64,000 nucleotides of DNA from Oscillospiraceae bacterium (GTDB lineage Bacteria > Bacillota > Clostridia > Oscillospirales > Ruminococcaceae). Below, piece by piece: positions 1-7,947 of this stretch (its first letter is position 1; each line of letters starts with the position of its first letter). The translations under genes were made by a program, and so were the position numbers. Where the stretch lies: positions 22,333-86,332 of the forward strand of contig JAUNJJ010000005.1 of assembly GCA_030533325.1 (NCBI GenBank). Direction: 5' to 3'. The notes under the pieces are model-generated. The model had not been told where the DNA came from. It saw only the letters and a program-made list of their open reading frames with translations, and did not search any database.

Positions 1-8
1 TTGAGCGC

Positions 9-431
9 ATGAAAAAGATGAATGATTGTGTCTTTTCCTGCTATCCGACAGCATTTGTCGTTGCAAAGGACGTTACGATCAAGTTTACATCGGCAGAAGC
101 ATTGTCCACAGCGTTTGCCCAGAGCGTAGAGGATCATTCTGCACGGGGCGGCGGATTCTTCATCTTCGGCGGAAGCAGTTCCAGTGCTTCATCATCATCA
201 AAGTCGGCTTCGACTGCGACTTCATCAGCGAACAGCGTGACGGTAAGGTTCACCTCTCCTCAGATCATCGGCTACTACCTCGAAGCGATTGCTCCCGATA
301 AGAGTACCACGATCAGCAATTCTAATAACGGCAATTCTGATTATATTTCTATCTTTGAATTTATCGAGAAATTCAAGAAGATGCTTGATGAGCATAATGA
401 AAAATACCATAAGGGTATTCTCGGAATATAG
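9..431 (+). CDS. hypothetical protein, possibly the C-terminal part of a longer one
   Basis: I do not recognise this family. The reading frame is open to the window edge, so the ATG at 9 may be internal. The protein has a low-complexity Gly/Ser-rich stretch around residues 47-75 (GGGFFIFGG followed by a serine run), then a folded-looking segment and a charged C-terminal helix. It ends 12 bases before the ATG of the GH25 gene, whose ribosome binding site (GGAGG) lies in the gap, so the two are probably one operon. No signal peptide is visible in the part present. Confidence 0.5.
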   Translation: MKKMNDCVFSCYPTAFVVAKDVTIKFTSAEALSTAFAQSVEDHSARGGGFFIFGGSSSSASSSSKSASTATSSANSVTVRFTSPQIIGYYLEAIAPDKSTTISNSNNGNSDYISIFEFIEKFKKMLDEHNEKYHKGILGI

Positions 432-443
432 GAGGATGATACT

Positions 444-1694
444 ATGTTAAGAACTTTGGAAATGCCAATGACGAAAGCGGGAGCAGACATTTCGCTTACA
501 AAGGAAATCGAAAAATCTGCTTATGTGCTGTATCGTAAGACAGCAGACGGTCTGATCTATGCCGGTCTGTATGATCCCGATATCCCTGACGAGGACTACC
601 TTGACGGTATCTACAAGATCCCACTTCGCTCTACTTTTGTCGGGAAGGAATTGATCGATCAAAATAAGGTACTATATAACATTCATGGAAGTACAGATGA
701 TAATATTTTTGTCAAGGGCGGAACATCAGAAAGGGTATATAGCTGGGTCGGGATTTGGCAAAGAGTTTTGAGAGAAATGGGCATAACGGATACCGAAAGG
801 AAATGCTATGTCAGGAAAGAATCAGAACCGCCTGATCCTTGCAATGGAAAAACTGAAGATATAGTCGGTGGTCATCTGACGGTCAATGCGGACGGAAATG
901 TCGGCATTCGTGAGGAGGTCTATTTATTGCCGATCTGCAAACGACATAACAGTAGTCGTAATGAATCAGCCATGAGACCGACCAGTACTGTGAATGCTAT
1001 CGTGATGCAGTACAAGTACAATGTCATTCCCAATAATGAGATGCTCATATCGCTGCCAATGTCAAGAATCGCAGAACAAACAGGAATCGACATATCAGTG
1101 CATAACGGTCGTGTTGATTTCCAAAAGGTCAAGAGTGCGGGCATTGATTTCGTAATGATTCGTGAGGGCTACGGTAACGATAAGGCGTACAAGTATCAAG
1201 TTGATGAATTATTTGAGACAAACTACATCGGGGCAAAAAATGCCGGACTGAATGTCGGAGCTTATCACTACTTGTATGCAACGACTGTGGAAGGAGCAAG
1301 ACAGGAGGCAGAGGGCTTCGTTGACAATCTGAAAGGCAAGCAGTTTGAGATGCCCATTGCTTTGGATATTGAAGATAAATGTCAATCAAATCTGCCAACA
1401 AGCGTGATCTGCGAAATGGTAAAGGCGTTTATGGATATTTGTGAGGGCGCAGGGTATTACTGTGTACTGTATAGCTATGAGAGCTTTCTGACAACCAAGA
1501 TCACCTCAGAGCTTCTCAGCCGATACGATGTCTGGTGTGCAAATGTTTCATCGCTGCCACATATCAAATCATATGGAATGCACCAGTACAGCTTCACGGG
1601 GCGTATCGCCGGAGTGAATACCAATGTTGATCTGGATCACGCCTACAAGGACTATCCGGCATTGATAAAAAGCAAACACTTCAATGGATTTTAA
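444..1694 (+). CDS. GH25-family lysozyme-like protein with an unusual N-terminal half
   Basis: The C-terminal half (from about residue 214) matches glycoside hydrolase family 25 (Cellosyl/lysozyme type) peptidoglycan muramidases. It opens with GIDISVHNG, has the conserved MIREGYG and GAYHYLYA strands, and carries the catalytic DxE pair in ALDIEDK near residues 308-310. The first 200 residues are not a known cell-wall binding domain. They contain a Cys/His pattern (KCYVRK, PCNG, GGHL, LLPICKRHN) that resembles an HNH-type zinc fold. There is no signal peptide, so export would need a holin or a secretion channel. GH25 enzymes are common in prophages and in conjugative elements, where they open the wall. 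The start is set by ATAGGAGGATGATACT before ATG. Confidence 0.8.
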   Translation: MLRTLEMPMTKAGADISLTKEIEKSAYVLYRKTADGLIYAGLYDPDIPDEDYLDGIYKIPLRSTFVGKELIDQNKVLYNIHGSTDDNIFVKGGTSERVYSWVGIWQRVLREMGITDTERKCYVRKESEPPDPCNGKTEDIVGGHLTVNADGNVGIREEVYLLPICKRHNSSRNESAMRPTSTVNAIVMQYKYNVIPNNEMLISLPMSRIAEQTGIDISVHNGRVDFQKVKSAGIDFVMIREGYGNDKAYKYQVDELFETNYIGAKNAGLNVGAYHYLYATTVEGARQEAEGFVDNLKGKQFEMPIALDIEDKCQSNLPTSVICEMVKAFMDICEGAGYYCVLYSYESFLTTKITSELLSRYDVWCANVSSLPHIKSYGMHQYSFTGRIAGVNTNVDLDHAYKDYPALIKSKHFNGF

Positions 1695-1730
1695 GCAGTA
1701 ATTGTCATTATGAACCTAAAACGCATAAAA

Positions 1731-1760
1731 AACAGGGAGTGCGATTCTGCACTCCCTGTT
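1731..1760 (+). terminator. hairpin terminator after the GH25 gene
   Basis: Perfect 12-bp inverted repeat AACAGGGAGTGC / GCACTCCCTGTT with a 6-base loop, 37 bases after the GH25 stop codon. There is no clear T-run, but an A-run precedes it, so it may act on both strands. Confidence 0.7.
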
Positions 1761-1834
1761 CTGATAGGCTATAACCTATTATTTCTATATGCCTAATACA
1801 ACTATGTAGTCTATCCTCATTAAGGCCATAATTA

Positions 1835-3286
1835 TCAAAAGCATCCTAACTGTCCATATGAGAGCCCGAAATTCATCAAAAACTGAATGAAGCGCAAAAG
1901 CATCGCCGCAAGGCGGTCGATGTTCATTGCAATGATACTGAGAACAATCGATGCTCTTGTTGTATCTTCTCTTTTTGTAAACAGCAGACCCAGACCGAAT
2001 TTGCGTTTCGCGAGGCTGAATTTTCGCTCCACTTCAATTCGGTCGGTATTATCCTGATAGGCAATCTTCTTATCAGCCTTGCTGTCTGCAGCATTCTTCG
2101 GCCTCCCGAGTTTCTTTCCGGAAAGCCGGATGCCGAGATTTCTGCAGTAAGAAATGTTCTCGCGATTGCGGTAGATCTGATCGACCAGAACACGCTCCGG
2201 ATAATGCCCGGTTCGTTCCTTGTAATTTGCAATCGCTGTTTTCAAAACTGCACTCTCATTGTAGGCGTCGAAGGAAAGTTTCTCTATTCTGCACATCCCG
2301 GTTTCATCCACAGACAGATCCAGCTTGGCGCCGAACTCAACCGGAGATTTTGCTTTTCCTCTGACAATCGGTCGGATATACGGCTGGCTGATGCTGACAA
2401 TCCGGTTCTCGACGGAATGTGTGTTGTTCGTAAACATATACTGCTGCTGTGCGTACAGAGTTTGAAGCGTGTTGAGCATCTGTGCGTCAGAACGTGACAG
2501 CACAGCACCGTTGTTTTCAAGCAGATTCGTAAGATATCCAAAATCTCGGCGGATATACTGGAGCTGTTTCCTGATTGCTTTTCTAATCTTTTTTGCGCCG
2601 CGTTTTCTGCATTTGGCCAGTGCAAGATAATCCTTTCTTGCCTTTTCCCGGTACATTCTCGGCCTGTAAAAACGATATTCGTCACAGATCCGGCAAATCA
2701 TGTCCTCCAGTTTTTCGCGTGCTTCATTCAACAGTTCAATATCCTGCGGATACTTGATATTCTGCGGTGCGCATGTTGCATCAAGGATCAATGTGCCTGT
2801 GTTTTCAGAACCCGTCGCAGAATCCTGTTGATCAGACCGACCGACATCTCCGCTTCCGGCATCTGAATTGTCATCATCCTGTTGTGCATTGTATGCGATG
2901 ATCATTTCATTGATCTCGTTCAGCACATCTTCAGACAGACGCTTGCGGAATTCAACGAGCAGAGACGGCACAAACGGAATCTTATCTTCATACCCAGGCA
3001 GACCGATAAAATACTGATAGTACGGGTTTTCTCTGATCTGCTCAACCAGTTCTTCATCGGGATAGTGATATTGCTTCTGGATCAGCAGCGAACCGAGTGC
3101 CATGCGCAGAGGTTTTGCAGGCATACCGGTATGGCTAGGAAATAGCTTGGCATATTCCGCTTCAATTGTATCCCACGGAATCATTGCCGCCTTCTTCACC
3201 CAGCGGTTATTCGGATTCATTTGCAAACCCTGCGGCTGATTGAAATCTGTAAATGAAATCTGTTTTTCTCTCTTGAACTTATACAT
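1835..3286 (-). CDS. IS1182-type DDE transposase
   Basis: The 483-residue protein has the N-terminal IS1182/IS5-type domain (KPLRMALGSLLIQKQY, ENPYYQYFIGL) and a split RNase H-like core. Candidate catalytic residues are D169 in LILDATCAPQ, the Asp in RVLVDQIYRN, and the Glu in DRIEVERKFSLAKRKFGLG, a typical E-motif for this family. An acidic, Ser/Asp/Gln-rich linker (about residues 137-162) precedes the first catalytic strand. The start is supported by GGAGG five bases before ATG. The gene is full length without a frameshift, so the enzyme is likely active. Confidence 0.92.
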   Translation of the reverse strand: MYKFKREKQISFTDFNQPQGLQMNPNNRWVKKAAMIPWDTIEAEYAKLFPSHTGMPAKPLRMALGSLLIQKQYHYPDEELVEQIRENPYYQYFIGLPGYEDKIPFVPSLLVEFRKRLSEDVLNEINEMIIAYNAQQDDDNSDAGSGDVGRSDQQDSATGSENTGTLILDATCAPQNIKYPQDIELLNEAREKLEDMICRICDEYRFYRPRMYREKARKDYLALAKCRKRGAKKIRKAIRKQLQYIRRDFGYLTNLLENNGAVLSRSDAQMLNTLQTLYAQQQYMFTNNTHSVENRIVSISQPYIRPIVRGKAKSPVEFGAKLDLSVDETGMCRIEKLSFDAYNESAVLKTAIANYKERTGHYPERVLVDQIYRNRENISYCRNLGIRLSGKKLGRPKNAADSKADKKIAYQDNTDRIEVERKFSLAKRKFGLGLLFTKREDTTRASIVLSIIAMNIDRLAAMLLRFIQFLMNFGLSYGQLGCF

Positions 3287-3297
3287 GGCATCCTCCG

Positions 3298-3341
3298 AAG
3301 TGCAAGCTTTTTTCGCGTTTTTCGGCTTTCTCCTTGCACTT
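3298..3341. repeat. 9-bp inverted repeat in the IS1182 transposase leader
   Basis: AAGTGCAAG (3298-3306) and CTTGCACTT (3333-3341) are perfect inverted repeats between the transposase start and the right IS end. They could form a leader hairpin limiting transposase expression, or a transposase binding site. Function is inferred only. Confidence 0.5.
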
Positions 3342-3405
3342 ATATTATACCATGTTTTATCGTTTTTGTCGATACTACGCGGGTTTTATTTGGCCTGAGG
3401 AGAGA

Positions 3406-3648
3406 CTATGTATCTTGCTTTAACGCTTTGCTTTTCCGTTCTTGTCGCTGCTTCGATTTCTTCTCTCGCTTGGCAGCAATGTCATGAATCCAATCCTTGA
3501 CCGGAGCTTTCCATGGTTCACTCTTGCTTGGAATGTTCTTGATCAGACTCTTGGGATTTAGTCCGAGCTTTTTGGCGAGTGCAATATCCTCATCGTTCAG
3601 TCTGCATCTGCGCTTTGCTTCGTCCCATATATCGGATTTCATTGACAT
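3406..3648 (-). CDS. small basic hypothetical protein downstream of the NYN gene
   Basis: 80-residue lysine/arginine-rich protein of unknown function; the last 25 residues are almost entirely charged. It starts with a strong ribosome binding site (AAAGGAGG, 9 bases before ATG) and lies 20 bases after the NYN-domain gene, so the two are likely co-transcribed. Its stop codon TAG is made of TA from the target duplication plus the first base of the IS1182 element; the uninterrupted sequence would also have given TAG. A nucleic-acid-binding or accessory role to the NYN nuclease is possible but not shown. Confidence 0.6.
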   Translation of the reverse strand: MSMKSDIWDEAKRRCRLNDEDIALAKKLGLNPKSLIKNIPSKSEPWKAPVKDWIHDIAAKREKKSKQRQERKSKALKQDT

Positions 3649-3668
3649 TCTCAGAAACCTCCTTTATC

Positions 3669-4991
3669 TCACTTCTGTATCTCAATCACAAACTTCCCCT
3701 CGGAGACTTTGAGCTTCAAGGTTTTAACGAACCGATTACAGAAGTTCTCCATTTCCTTATGGGTGGCGGTGATTCGTGTTGCTTCATAGAGCTTATGTGT
3801 AAGGTCCAGAGGGCTTTCCCCGATGAGGTTCGGCAAATGCTTCTCAAGCTCGGCAAAGAGGACGGCTTTCTTCATTTCCTCCGTGCCTGCGGTACTGAAA
3901 TCATCTATGGCACAGTAGTAAATGCCATGTTGTGCGAGGGCGTTCTTGATTGCCGTTCCACACTTTTCATACTCATACATTACAAGAAAGTGAGCTTTCG
4001 GCAGGCTCTCAATAAGCCCCCAAAAGTCGGAATCACTCGACACAATGATAAATGACGTGATACCGTCACGGTAGAAGTCTGTGACTACGCTTGCGGTCAT
4101 TCGCACATCGACAAGGGACTTTCTGTCAGTCACACGGTCAATTTCGATATGCTCAACGGGTATCTGTGTGAATTTGGAGAGCCAGTCCCAGCCTGCTGTG
4201 GTGTTCGGATCGTCATAGAGCGTGATTTTCTCGATCTTGGCAAGTTCATCTTGATTTAAGCCTTTCAGAACACTATACAGCTTAAAGGGGTTGCTGTTCT
4301 CACAATCAACAGCGACAGCAGTTTTCTCCGCGCTGTCAATAAAATGATAAATATTATTTCGTGTTTCATCATCAGCGTCCCGATATTTCGTATAATCAGT
4401 AAAAACATCGCCGTGCTGACCGTAGATGATTTTCAGAAATTTGCGGTCAGAATAGACGATACTGCCAACATCAACAGGCAGCCAATGAATATACACCTGA
4501 AACGGATAATGGTCGATATTTGCCATATATTTATTGAATTCATCTTTCATTACGCCGTTTTTGTTATACTTCGGGACGAAGAACAAGTCTCTTATATACT
4601 CCCAATTCAGCCAGTCATAAAATAAATGAGCGCATTTGTCAATGTTTTCATTGATGAGCCTTGTGAACTCCTGCATATACTTTTCCGAACGGTAATTCGC
4701 TTGGATAATGGTAAATCCCCATTTTTCAAGCTGTTTGATATTGTCATGGTCATACCATTCGATGTTATGCAGATTTTTGAGCTGATACCGCATCAGATCA
4801 TCGGTCTTTTTGAATTTCTGCATCAGTACGGTTCGCAGCTTACATAAGTATCGTATTGTAGTAGCATCACGGTCGGCTCGGAGCTTCTCAATCAGCTCGG
4901 CACATTCTCCATAGCTCACGTTCAGTGCCGACATTCGGACGCCGATCATATAGGCTATCGTGGTGACTACCTCTTTCGTGTCAACGGTCAA
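3669..4991 (-). CDS. NYN (PIN-like) domain putative ribonuclease
   Basis: 440 residues. The middle holds a NYN/PIN-like nuclease core: VAVDCENSNPFK (first acidic site), KITLYDDPNTTAGWDW, and FIIVSSDSDFWGLIESL, the classic SDSDF acidic motif. NYN proteins are metal-dependent ribonucleases. The N-terminal 200 residues and the C-terminal helical region match nothing I know. The start is a TTG at 4991 preceded by AGGAGGTATTTCC, and that ribosome binding site begins at the stop codon of a 17-aa leader ORF, so translation is probably coupled. In a mobile element an RNase of this kind could serve in defence, toxicity or RNA control; this is inference. Confidence 0.75.
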   Translation of the reverse strand: MTVDTKEVVTTIAYMIGVRMSALNVSYGECAELIEKLRADRDATTIRYLCKLRTVLMQKFKKTDDLMRYQLKNLHNIEWYDHDNIKQLEKWGFTIIQANYRSEKYMQEFTRLINENIDKCAHLFYDWLNWEYIRDLFFVPKYNKNGVMKDEFNKYMANIDHYPFQVYIHWLPVDVGSIVYSDRKFLKIIYGQHGDVFTDYTKYRDADDETRNNIYHFIDSAEKTAVAVDCENSNPFKLYSVLKGLNQDELAKIEKITLYDDPNTTAGWDWLSKFTQIPVEHIEIDRVTDRKSLVDVRMTASVVTDFYRDGITSFIIVSSDSDFWGLIESLPKAHFLVMYEYEKCGTAIKNALAQHGIYYCAIDDFSTAGTEEMKKAVLFAELEKHLPNLIGESPLDLTHKLYEATRITATHKEMENFCNRFVKTLKLKVSEGKFVIEIQK

Positions 4992-5002
4992 GGAAATACC
5001 TC

Positions 5003-5056
5003 CTATTCATCGTGGATTTCATGATAGTTTGGTATGATAGGTAACCAGCTTGACAT
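5003..5056 (-). CDS. 17-aa leader ORF of the NYN operon
   Basis: Reads MSSWLPIIPNYHEIHDE. It has a near-ideal ribosome binding site (GGAGGTGAT, then TGCA, then ATG), and its TAG stop runs into the GGAGG of the NYN gene. It contains no run of a single amino acid, so classical attenuation is not obvious. It may couple translation, or be a small peptide in its own right. Supported by signals and spacing only. Confidence 0.5.
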   Translation of the reverse strand: MSSWLPIIPNYHEIHDE

Positions 5057-5087
5057 TGCAATCACCTCCGATCTGCTCTATATGACT

Positions 5088-5116
5088 ATTATATCATAGA
5101 ACACGGTATATTGCAA
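5088..5116 (-). promoter_or_regulatory. promoter of the NYN operon
   Basis: On the minus strand a perfect -10 TATAAT (5088-5093) lies 17 bases from TTGCAA (5111-5116, 4 of 6 matches to the -35 consensus), about 30 bases upstream of the leader ORF. Confidence 0.6.
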
Positions 5117-5139
5117 TGAAAAAGCTGTGAAAACTCATA

Positions 5140-5173
5140 CAAATCAGGTCAGCCTTGAAGCTGACCTGATTTG
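5140..5173 (-). terminator. terminator of the ssb-parA-parB operon
   Basis: Perfect 14-bp stem CAAATCAGGTCAGC / GCTGACCTGATTTG with loop CTTGAA. It abuts the stop codon of the TnpV-like gene, so it ends the leftward operon that begins at ssb. Confidence 0.85.
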
Positions 5174-5584
5174 TTATGTATCCTCTCGCCAAAGATAGAT
5201 CATGGTATCGTACACGGCGCTCTGCGCCTGCATACGAAGTATATTGCCGATTGCGCCGACATCATTGAGATTGCCCGTTTCAACAGCAACCTGATACTCA
5301 CGGCATGACTGCATTAGAAGCTCGGTCTGACGGTTTACTGCGTCCGTGACCTTTATATCAAGCTCGTCAAGGTGCTTATAAATCTCACCCTTGTCAACGA
5401 TCTTCTGCAAGAGTTCGGGGCGCATTTCCTCGATGTGGTGCAGATAATACCTGATGTGATCGGTGTGGAACACATGGCGCTCCGTCTTGCCTGTCTTGGG
5501 GTTGCGGTGGCGTACTGTCTGCGTGTCGGTATCGACTTCCCACACGGGGTCGCCGTTCACAGTCTGTTTGCTCTGAATGATCAT
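5174..5584 (-). CDS. TnpV-like transposon-encoded protein
   Basis: 136 residues from the ATG at 5584. The second half (YYLHHIEEMRPELLQKIVDKG, then EIYKHLDELD, ending NLNDVGAIGNILRMQAQSAVYDTM) resembles the TnpV family found in clostridial mobile elements, whose role is unknown. An upstream ATG in the same frame (5647) exists but lies inside the preceding gene; the ATG at 5584 sits one base after that gene's stop, with an AGAGGTAAG ribosome binding site, so it is preferred. Last gene of the ssb-par operon. Confidence 0.55.
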   Translation of the reverse strand: MIIQSKQTVNGDPVWEVDTDTQTVRHRNPKTGKTERHVFHTDHIRYYLHHIEEMRPELLQKIVDKGEIYKHLDELDIKVTDAVNRQTELLMQSCREYQVAVETGNLNDVGAIGNILRMQAQSAVYDTMIYLWREDT

Positions 5585-5585
5585 A

Positions 5586-6293
5586 TTACTTACCTCTTTT
5601 CTTTGTAAAATAGTAGCCTGCGCCGCCGACTCCTGCGAGGGTAGCAACTCCTGCGATGATCGGCAGCGGATTGGTGTCGGATTGCTCAGAATTGCCCTCA
5701 GAATTGCTTGACTGACTATCAGTTGTATTGTTACCCTCTGCGGAAGAAACGTCCGCAGAAGCCGTTTCCGTTCGTGCTGTGACCTCTCCGATCACTCTCG
5801 GACTGTTGTCACCGCTATCATTGATTTCGTGACTGCCTGTTGCTTCGGGAGCGGTATCTTTCAGCGTACTGAAAGGCGGAAAACTGTCAACGGTATTGCC
5901 GTTTTGGTCGATCATCTGCCAGTTGCCATTCAGGAGCGTGAAGCTGTAATGATTATCCTCGGTGTCGATAGTCCATCCGCCGTTGTTATCGTCCTCAAAG
6001 TCCCAACCGTCAATCAGACTGCGGTAATATCTGCGGTAACCGTGTGTGACCTCTCCAACATCGGTCCAGTCATACGCACCTGTACCGTAATTTTCGTCAA
6101 GCCACTTGTCAAGGATATGGTGCTTGTACGATGCTTCGGGATAATCAAGACCGTTATCGCCTTTACCATTCCAGAGATCTTCCCAAATGGCATTTTCAAG
6201 GGTTTCACGTTCAGTAGCTTCGGCAGCGTAGGCTGTAAAGCCTGCGCTGAGTGCCAATGCTGTGCAGAATACTGCTGTGATAATCTTCTTCAT
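5586..6293 (-). CDS. secreted, membrane-anchored surface protein of the element
   Basis: 235 residues. A clear signal peptide (MKKIITAVFCTALALSAGFTAYA, cleaved near AYAAEA) leads into an acidic, tryptophan-rich extracellular domain (residues 30-145), then a Ser/Thr/Asn-rich spacer (150-205), a transmembrane helix (LPIIAGVATLAGVGGAGYYF) and a short basic tail (TKKRGK). There is no LPxTG motif, so it is a membrane anchor rather than a sortase substrate. Such proteins in conjugative elements may act in cell contact or surface exclusion; here that is only inferred. It is co-transcribed with the parB and TnpV-like genes. Confidence 0.65.
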   Translation of the reverse strand: MKKIITAVFCTALALSAGFTAYAAEATERETLENAIWEDLWNGKGDNGLDYPEASYKHHILDKWLDENYGTGAYDWTDVGEVTHGYRRYYRSLIDGWDFEDDNNGGWTIDTEDNHYSFTLLNGNWQMIDQNGNTVDSFPPFSTLKDTAPEATGSHEINDSGDNSPRVIGEVTARTETASADVSSAEGNNTTDSQSSNSEGNSEQSDTNPLPIIAGVATLAGVGGAGYYFTKKRGK

Positions 6294-6306
6294 ATCGTTT
6301 CTCTCC

Positions 6307-6780
6307 TTATCTGTTAATCACGCTTACAAGAATGGTGTTGCTGTCAAAATCGACATATTTGCATATCTTCAACAAGAGCGTAAGCATCATCTCCGTACCG
6401 AAATGCGATTCAAAGAATAAGTCCTCGTCCACTTTCAGCGCTCTGTCCATACCGTCACCGCTGCTTCCGAGGATAGTACGCTTCTTTCCGCTTAACTTGT
6501 CGGATATTCCTCTGATCTCGTTATAGCGCTCGGTGTTCAGCTTGCAGAGCAGAAAGTAAGCAACCTCGCTCCACTTGCTGACCGAATATTCCTCAGAGCC
6601 GATATACAGCTTCACAGGCTTTCTGCCGATAAACTTGTGCGGATTATCAAGGTGAATGGGCGCAGGAACATTTTCTTCGCCTGTGAGCTTCATTCTGAGG
6701 TTATCGTAGTCGCTGTTGATACTGCGTATCATCTTATCACGCATTCGGTCAAGCTCTTTCAATAGTTCTTCTTTAGTCAT
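6307..6780 (-). CDS. hypothetical protein, translationally coupled to the element's parB
   Basis: 157 residues from the ATG at 6780. That ATG overlaps the end of parB by eight bases (ATGACTAA), which indicates translational coupling; a further in-frame ATG at 6804 lies deeper inside parB. The N-terminus is a charged helix (TKEELLKELDRMRDKMIRS). The rest includes KPVKLYIGSEEYSVSKWSEV, a pattern seen in uncharacterised proteins of clostridial integrative elements. No membrane segment or catalytic motif is recognised. Confidence 0.55.
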   Translation of the reverse strand: MTKEELLKELDRMRDKMIRSINSDYDNLRMKLTGEENVPAPIHLDNPHKFIGRKPVKLYIGSEEYSVSKWSEVAYFLLCKLNTERYNEIRGISDKLSGKKRTILGSSGDGMDRALKVDEDLFFESHFGTEMMLTLLLKICKYVDFDSNTILVSVINR

Positions 6781-7729
6781 TGTTATTTCCCTCCATGTTT
6801 GCAAAATAGAAAGCTAACGCCTTTTCGATAGTCTCGCTGATTTCCTTCGCCTTAACGCCTTTTCTGAAATACTTTGTATAGGCGGCATTGCTGATCTTCA
6901 CGCTCTTGGGCTTAGGCTTTTTTGGTATATCCTCACCGTTAAGGAAAGCGGGAACGGTATCGGGAGCGATATTGCCCTCGCTGTCGGCAGCTTCACGGAG
7001 CTTCTTAGCGTTTTTCATGTCGATCTTACTGTCCTCGGCGCATTTGGCGATGATTGCTTGGGTTTCTTTCGATAGAAAAGAAAGCTCTACGCCTGCCCTG
7101 ATCGCTATATCACCGCTGTCCACAAGGGCTTTCAGCTCGTCAATCAGCTTGTCAATGCGTATCAGGCGGATAACCGATGCCTTACATAATCCGTATTCAG
7201 CGCCGACTGCTTTTCCGCTGTCCAACTTTGACTCCATTGGAGTCAAAGTAGATACATCAGCATCGGGATTTTCAAGCAAGGCAAGCTCTCTGATAATATC
7301 GTTACGCTTGCCTTGAGAGAACATTTCGCTGTGGCGGAGTGCAACAACGGCTGCCTGTTCGCTGATACGAAGATTATCGAAGCCCCTTTGGTGAAGATTG
7401 CTCTCGATAGTGTATAAAAGTGCTTCATCTTCACTCAATCCTGTCTTGATGATAGCCGGTACAGTAAGCAGTCCCGCAAGTTTTGAAGCGTTCCAGCGGT
7501 TGTGACCAATCAGTATCTCATAGCCGTCACCGTCAGGCTGAACGATGATCGGAGACAATACTCCGTTTTCACGGATACTCTCAATCATATCTTCAAGGCG
7601 TTCACCTGTGTACAACTCAAACTTATGATTGTGATAGGGGTGAAGCTGATCGCACGGTATCTGCTGAACTGCCGTCTGCTGCGGCGTGGAGAGCATTGCT
7701 CCGAGATCAAACTGCGCTGTGTTCATCAC
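6773..7729 (-). CDS. parB: ParB/RepB/Spo0J-family protein of the element
   Basis: 318 residues. The N-terminal ParB/sulfiredoxin-like domain shows the family motifs MIESIRENGVLSPIIV and EILIGHNRWNASKLAG, where GHNRW replaces the GERRW CTP-binding motif of chromosomal ParB. A helix-turn-helix region (AEYGLCKASVIRLIRI) follows, and a lysine-rich C-terminal part. It partners the ParA encoded two genes upstream and probably segregates or stabilises the excised circular form of the element, or regulates it. Its start overlaps the preceding small gene by four bases (ATGA). It is distinct from the two chromosomal ParB paralogues near 51-54 kb. Confidence 0.85.
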   Translation of the reverse strand: MMNTAQFDLGAMLSTPQQTAVQQIPCDQLHPYHNHKFELYTGERLEDMIESIRENGVLSPIIVQPDGDGYEILIGHNRWNASKLAGLLTVPAIIKTGLSEDEALLYTIESNLHQRGFDNLRISEQAAVVALRHSEMFSQGKRNDIIRELALLENPDADVSTLTPMESKLDSGKAVGAEYGLCKASVIRLIRIDKLIDELKALVDSGDIAIRAGVELSFLSKETQAIIAKCAEDSKIDMKNAKKLREAADSEGNIAPDTVPAFLNGEDIPKKPKPKSVKISNAAYTKYFRKGVKAKEISETIEKALAFYFANMEGNNND

Positions 7730-7947
7730 TCGTCCTCCTCGTCTTCATCGGAGCAGTAGTCAAGCCCGTTCTGAAGCTGAATGTAGATGCCCGAATAGCG
7801 GTCATGTTCCGCACCGTCGCTGTTCATCATCGCTTCAAGGAAATAAGCCTGAGCTTCTTCACGGTCGTCCCACTCCTGCTTCTTGCCGTAGCAGACGGTA
7901 GTGACCTTGCGGTTGGGGTTCATTGCGAGTTCGGGGATATTCAACAT
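7726..7947 (-). CDS. small acidic conserved protein between parA and parB
   Basis: 73 residues ending in an extreme acidic tail (CSDEDEEDE). The core (KVTTVCYGKKQEWDDREEAQAYFLEAM) matches the type of small protein often seen in clostridial integrative elements, but I know no function. It overlaps the end of parA by seven bases and the start of parB by four, so the three are translated as one unit. It may modulate the Par system; this is inference from position. Confidence 0.6.
   Translation of the reverse strand: MLNIPELAMNPNRKVTTVCYGKKQEWDDREEAQAYFLEAMMNSDGAEHDRYSGIYIQLQNGLDYCSDEDEEDE

Larger units (their letters stand above)
1809..3406 (-). mobile_element. complete IS1182-type insertion sequence
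   Basis: The ends are imperfect inverted repeats: GTCTATCCTC followed by AAGGCCA on the left, and on the right the reverse complement reads GTCTCTCCTCAGGCCA. The element is flanked on both sides by the 6-base direct repeat TATGTA (1803-1808 and 3407-3412), taken as the target duplication. It contains one intact transposase gene. The insertion lies at the stop codon of the gene at 3406-3648 and recreates that stop, so no product is damaged. Intact ends, ORF and target repeat suggest a recent insertion. Confidence 0.85.
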
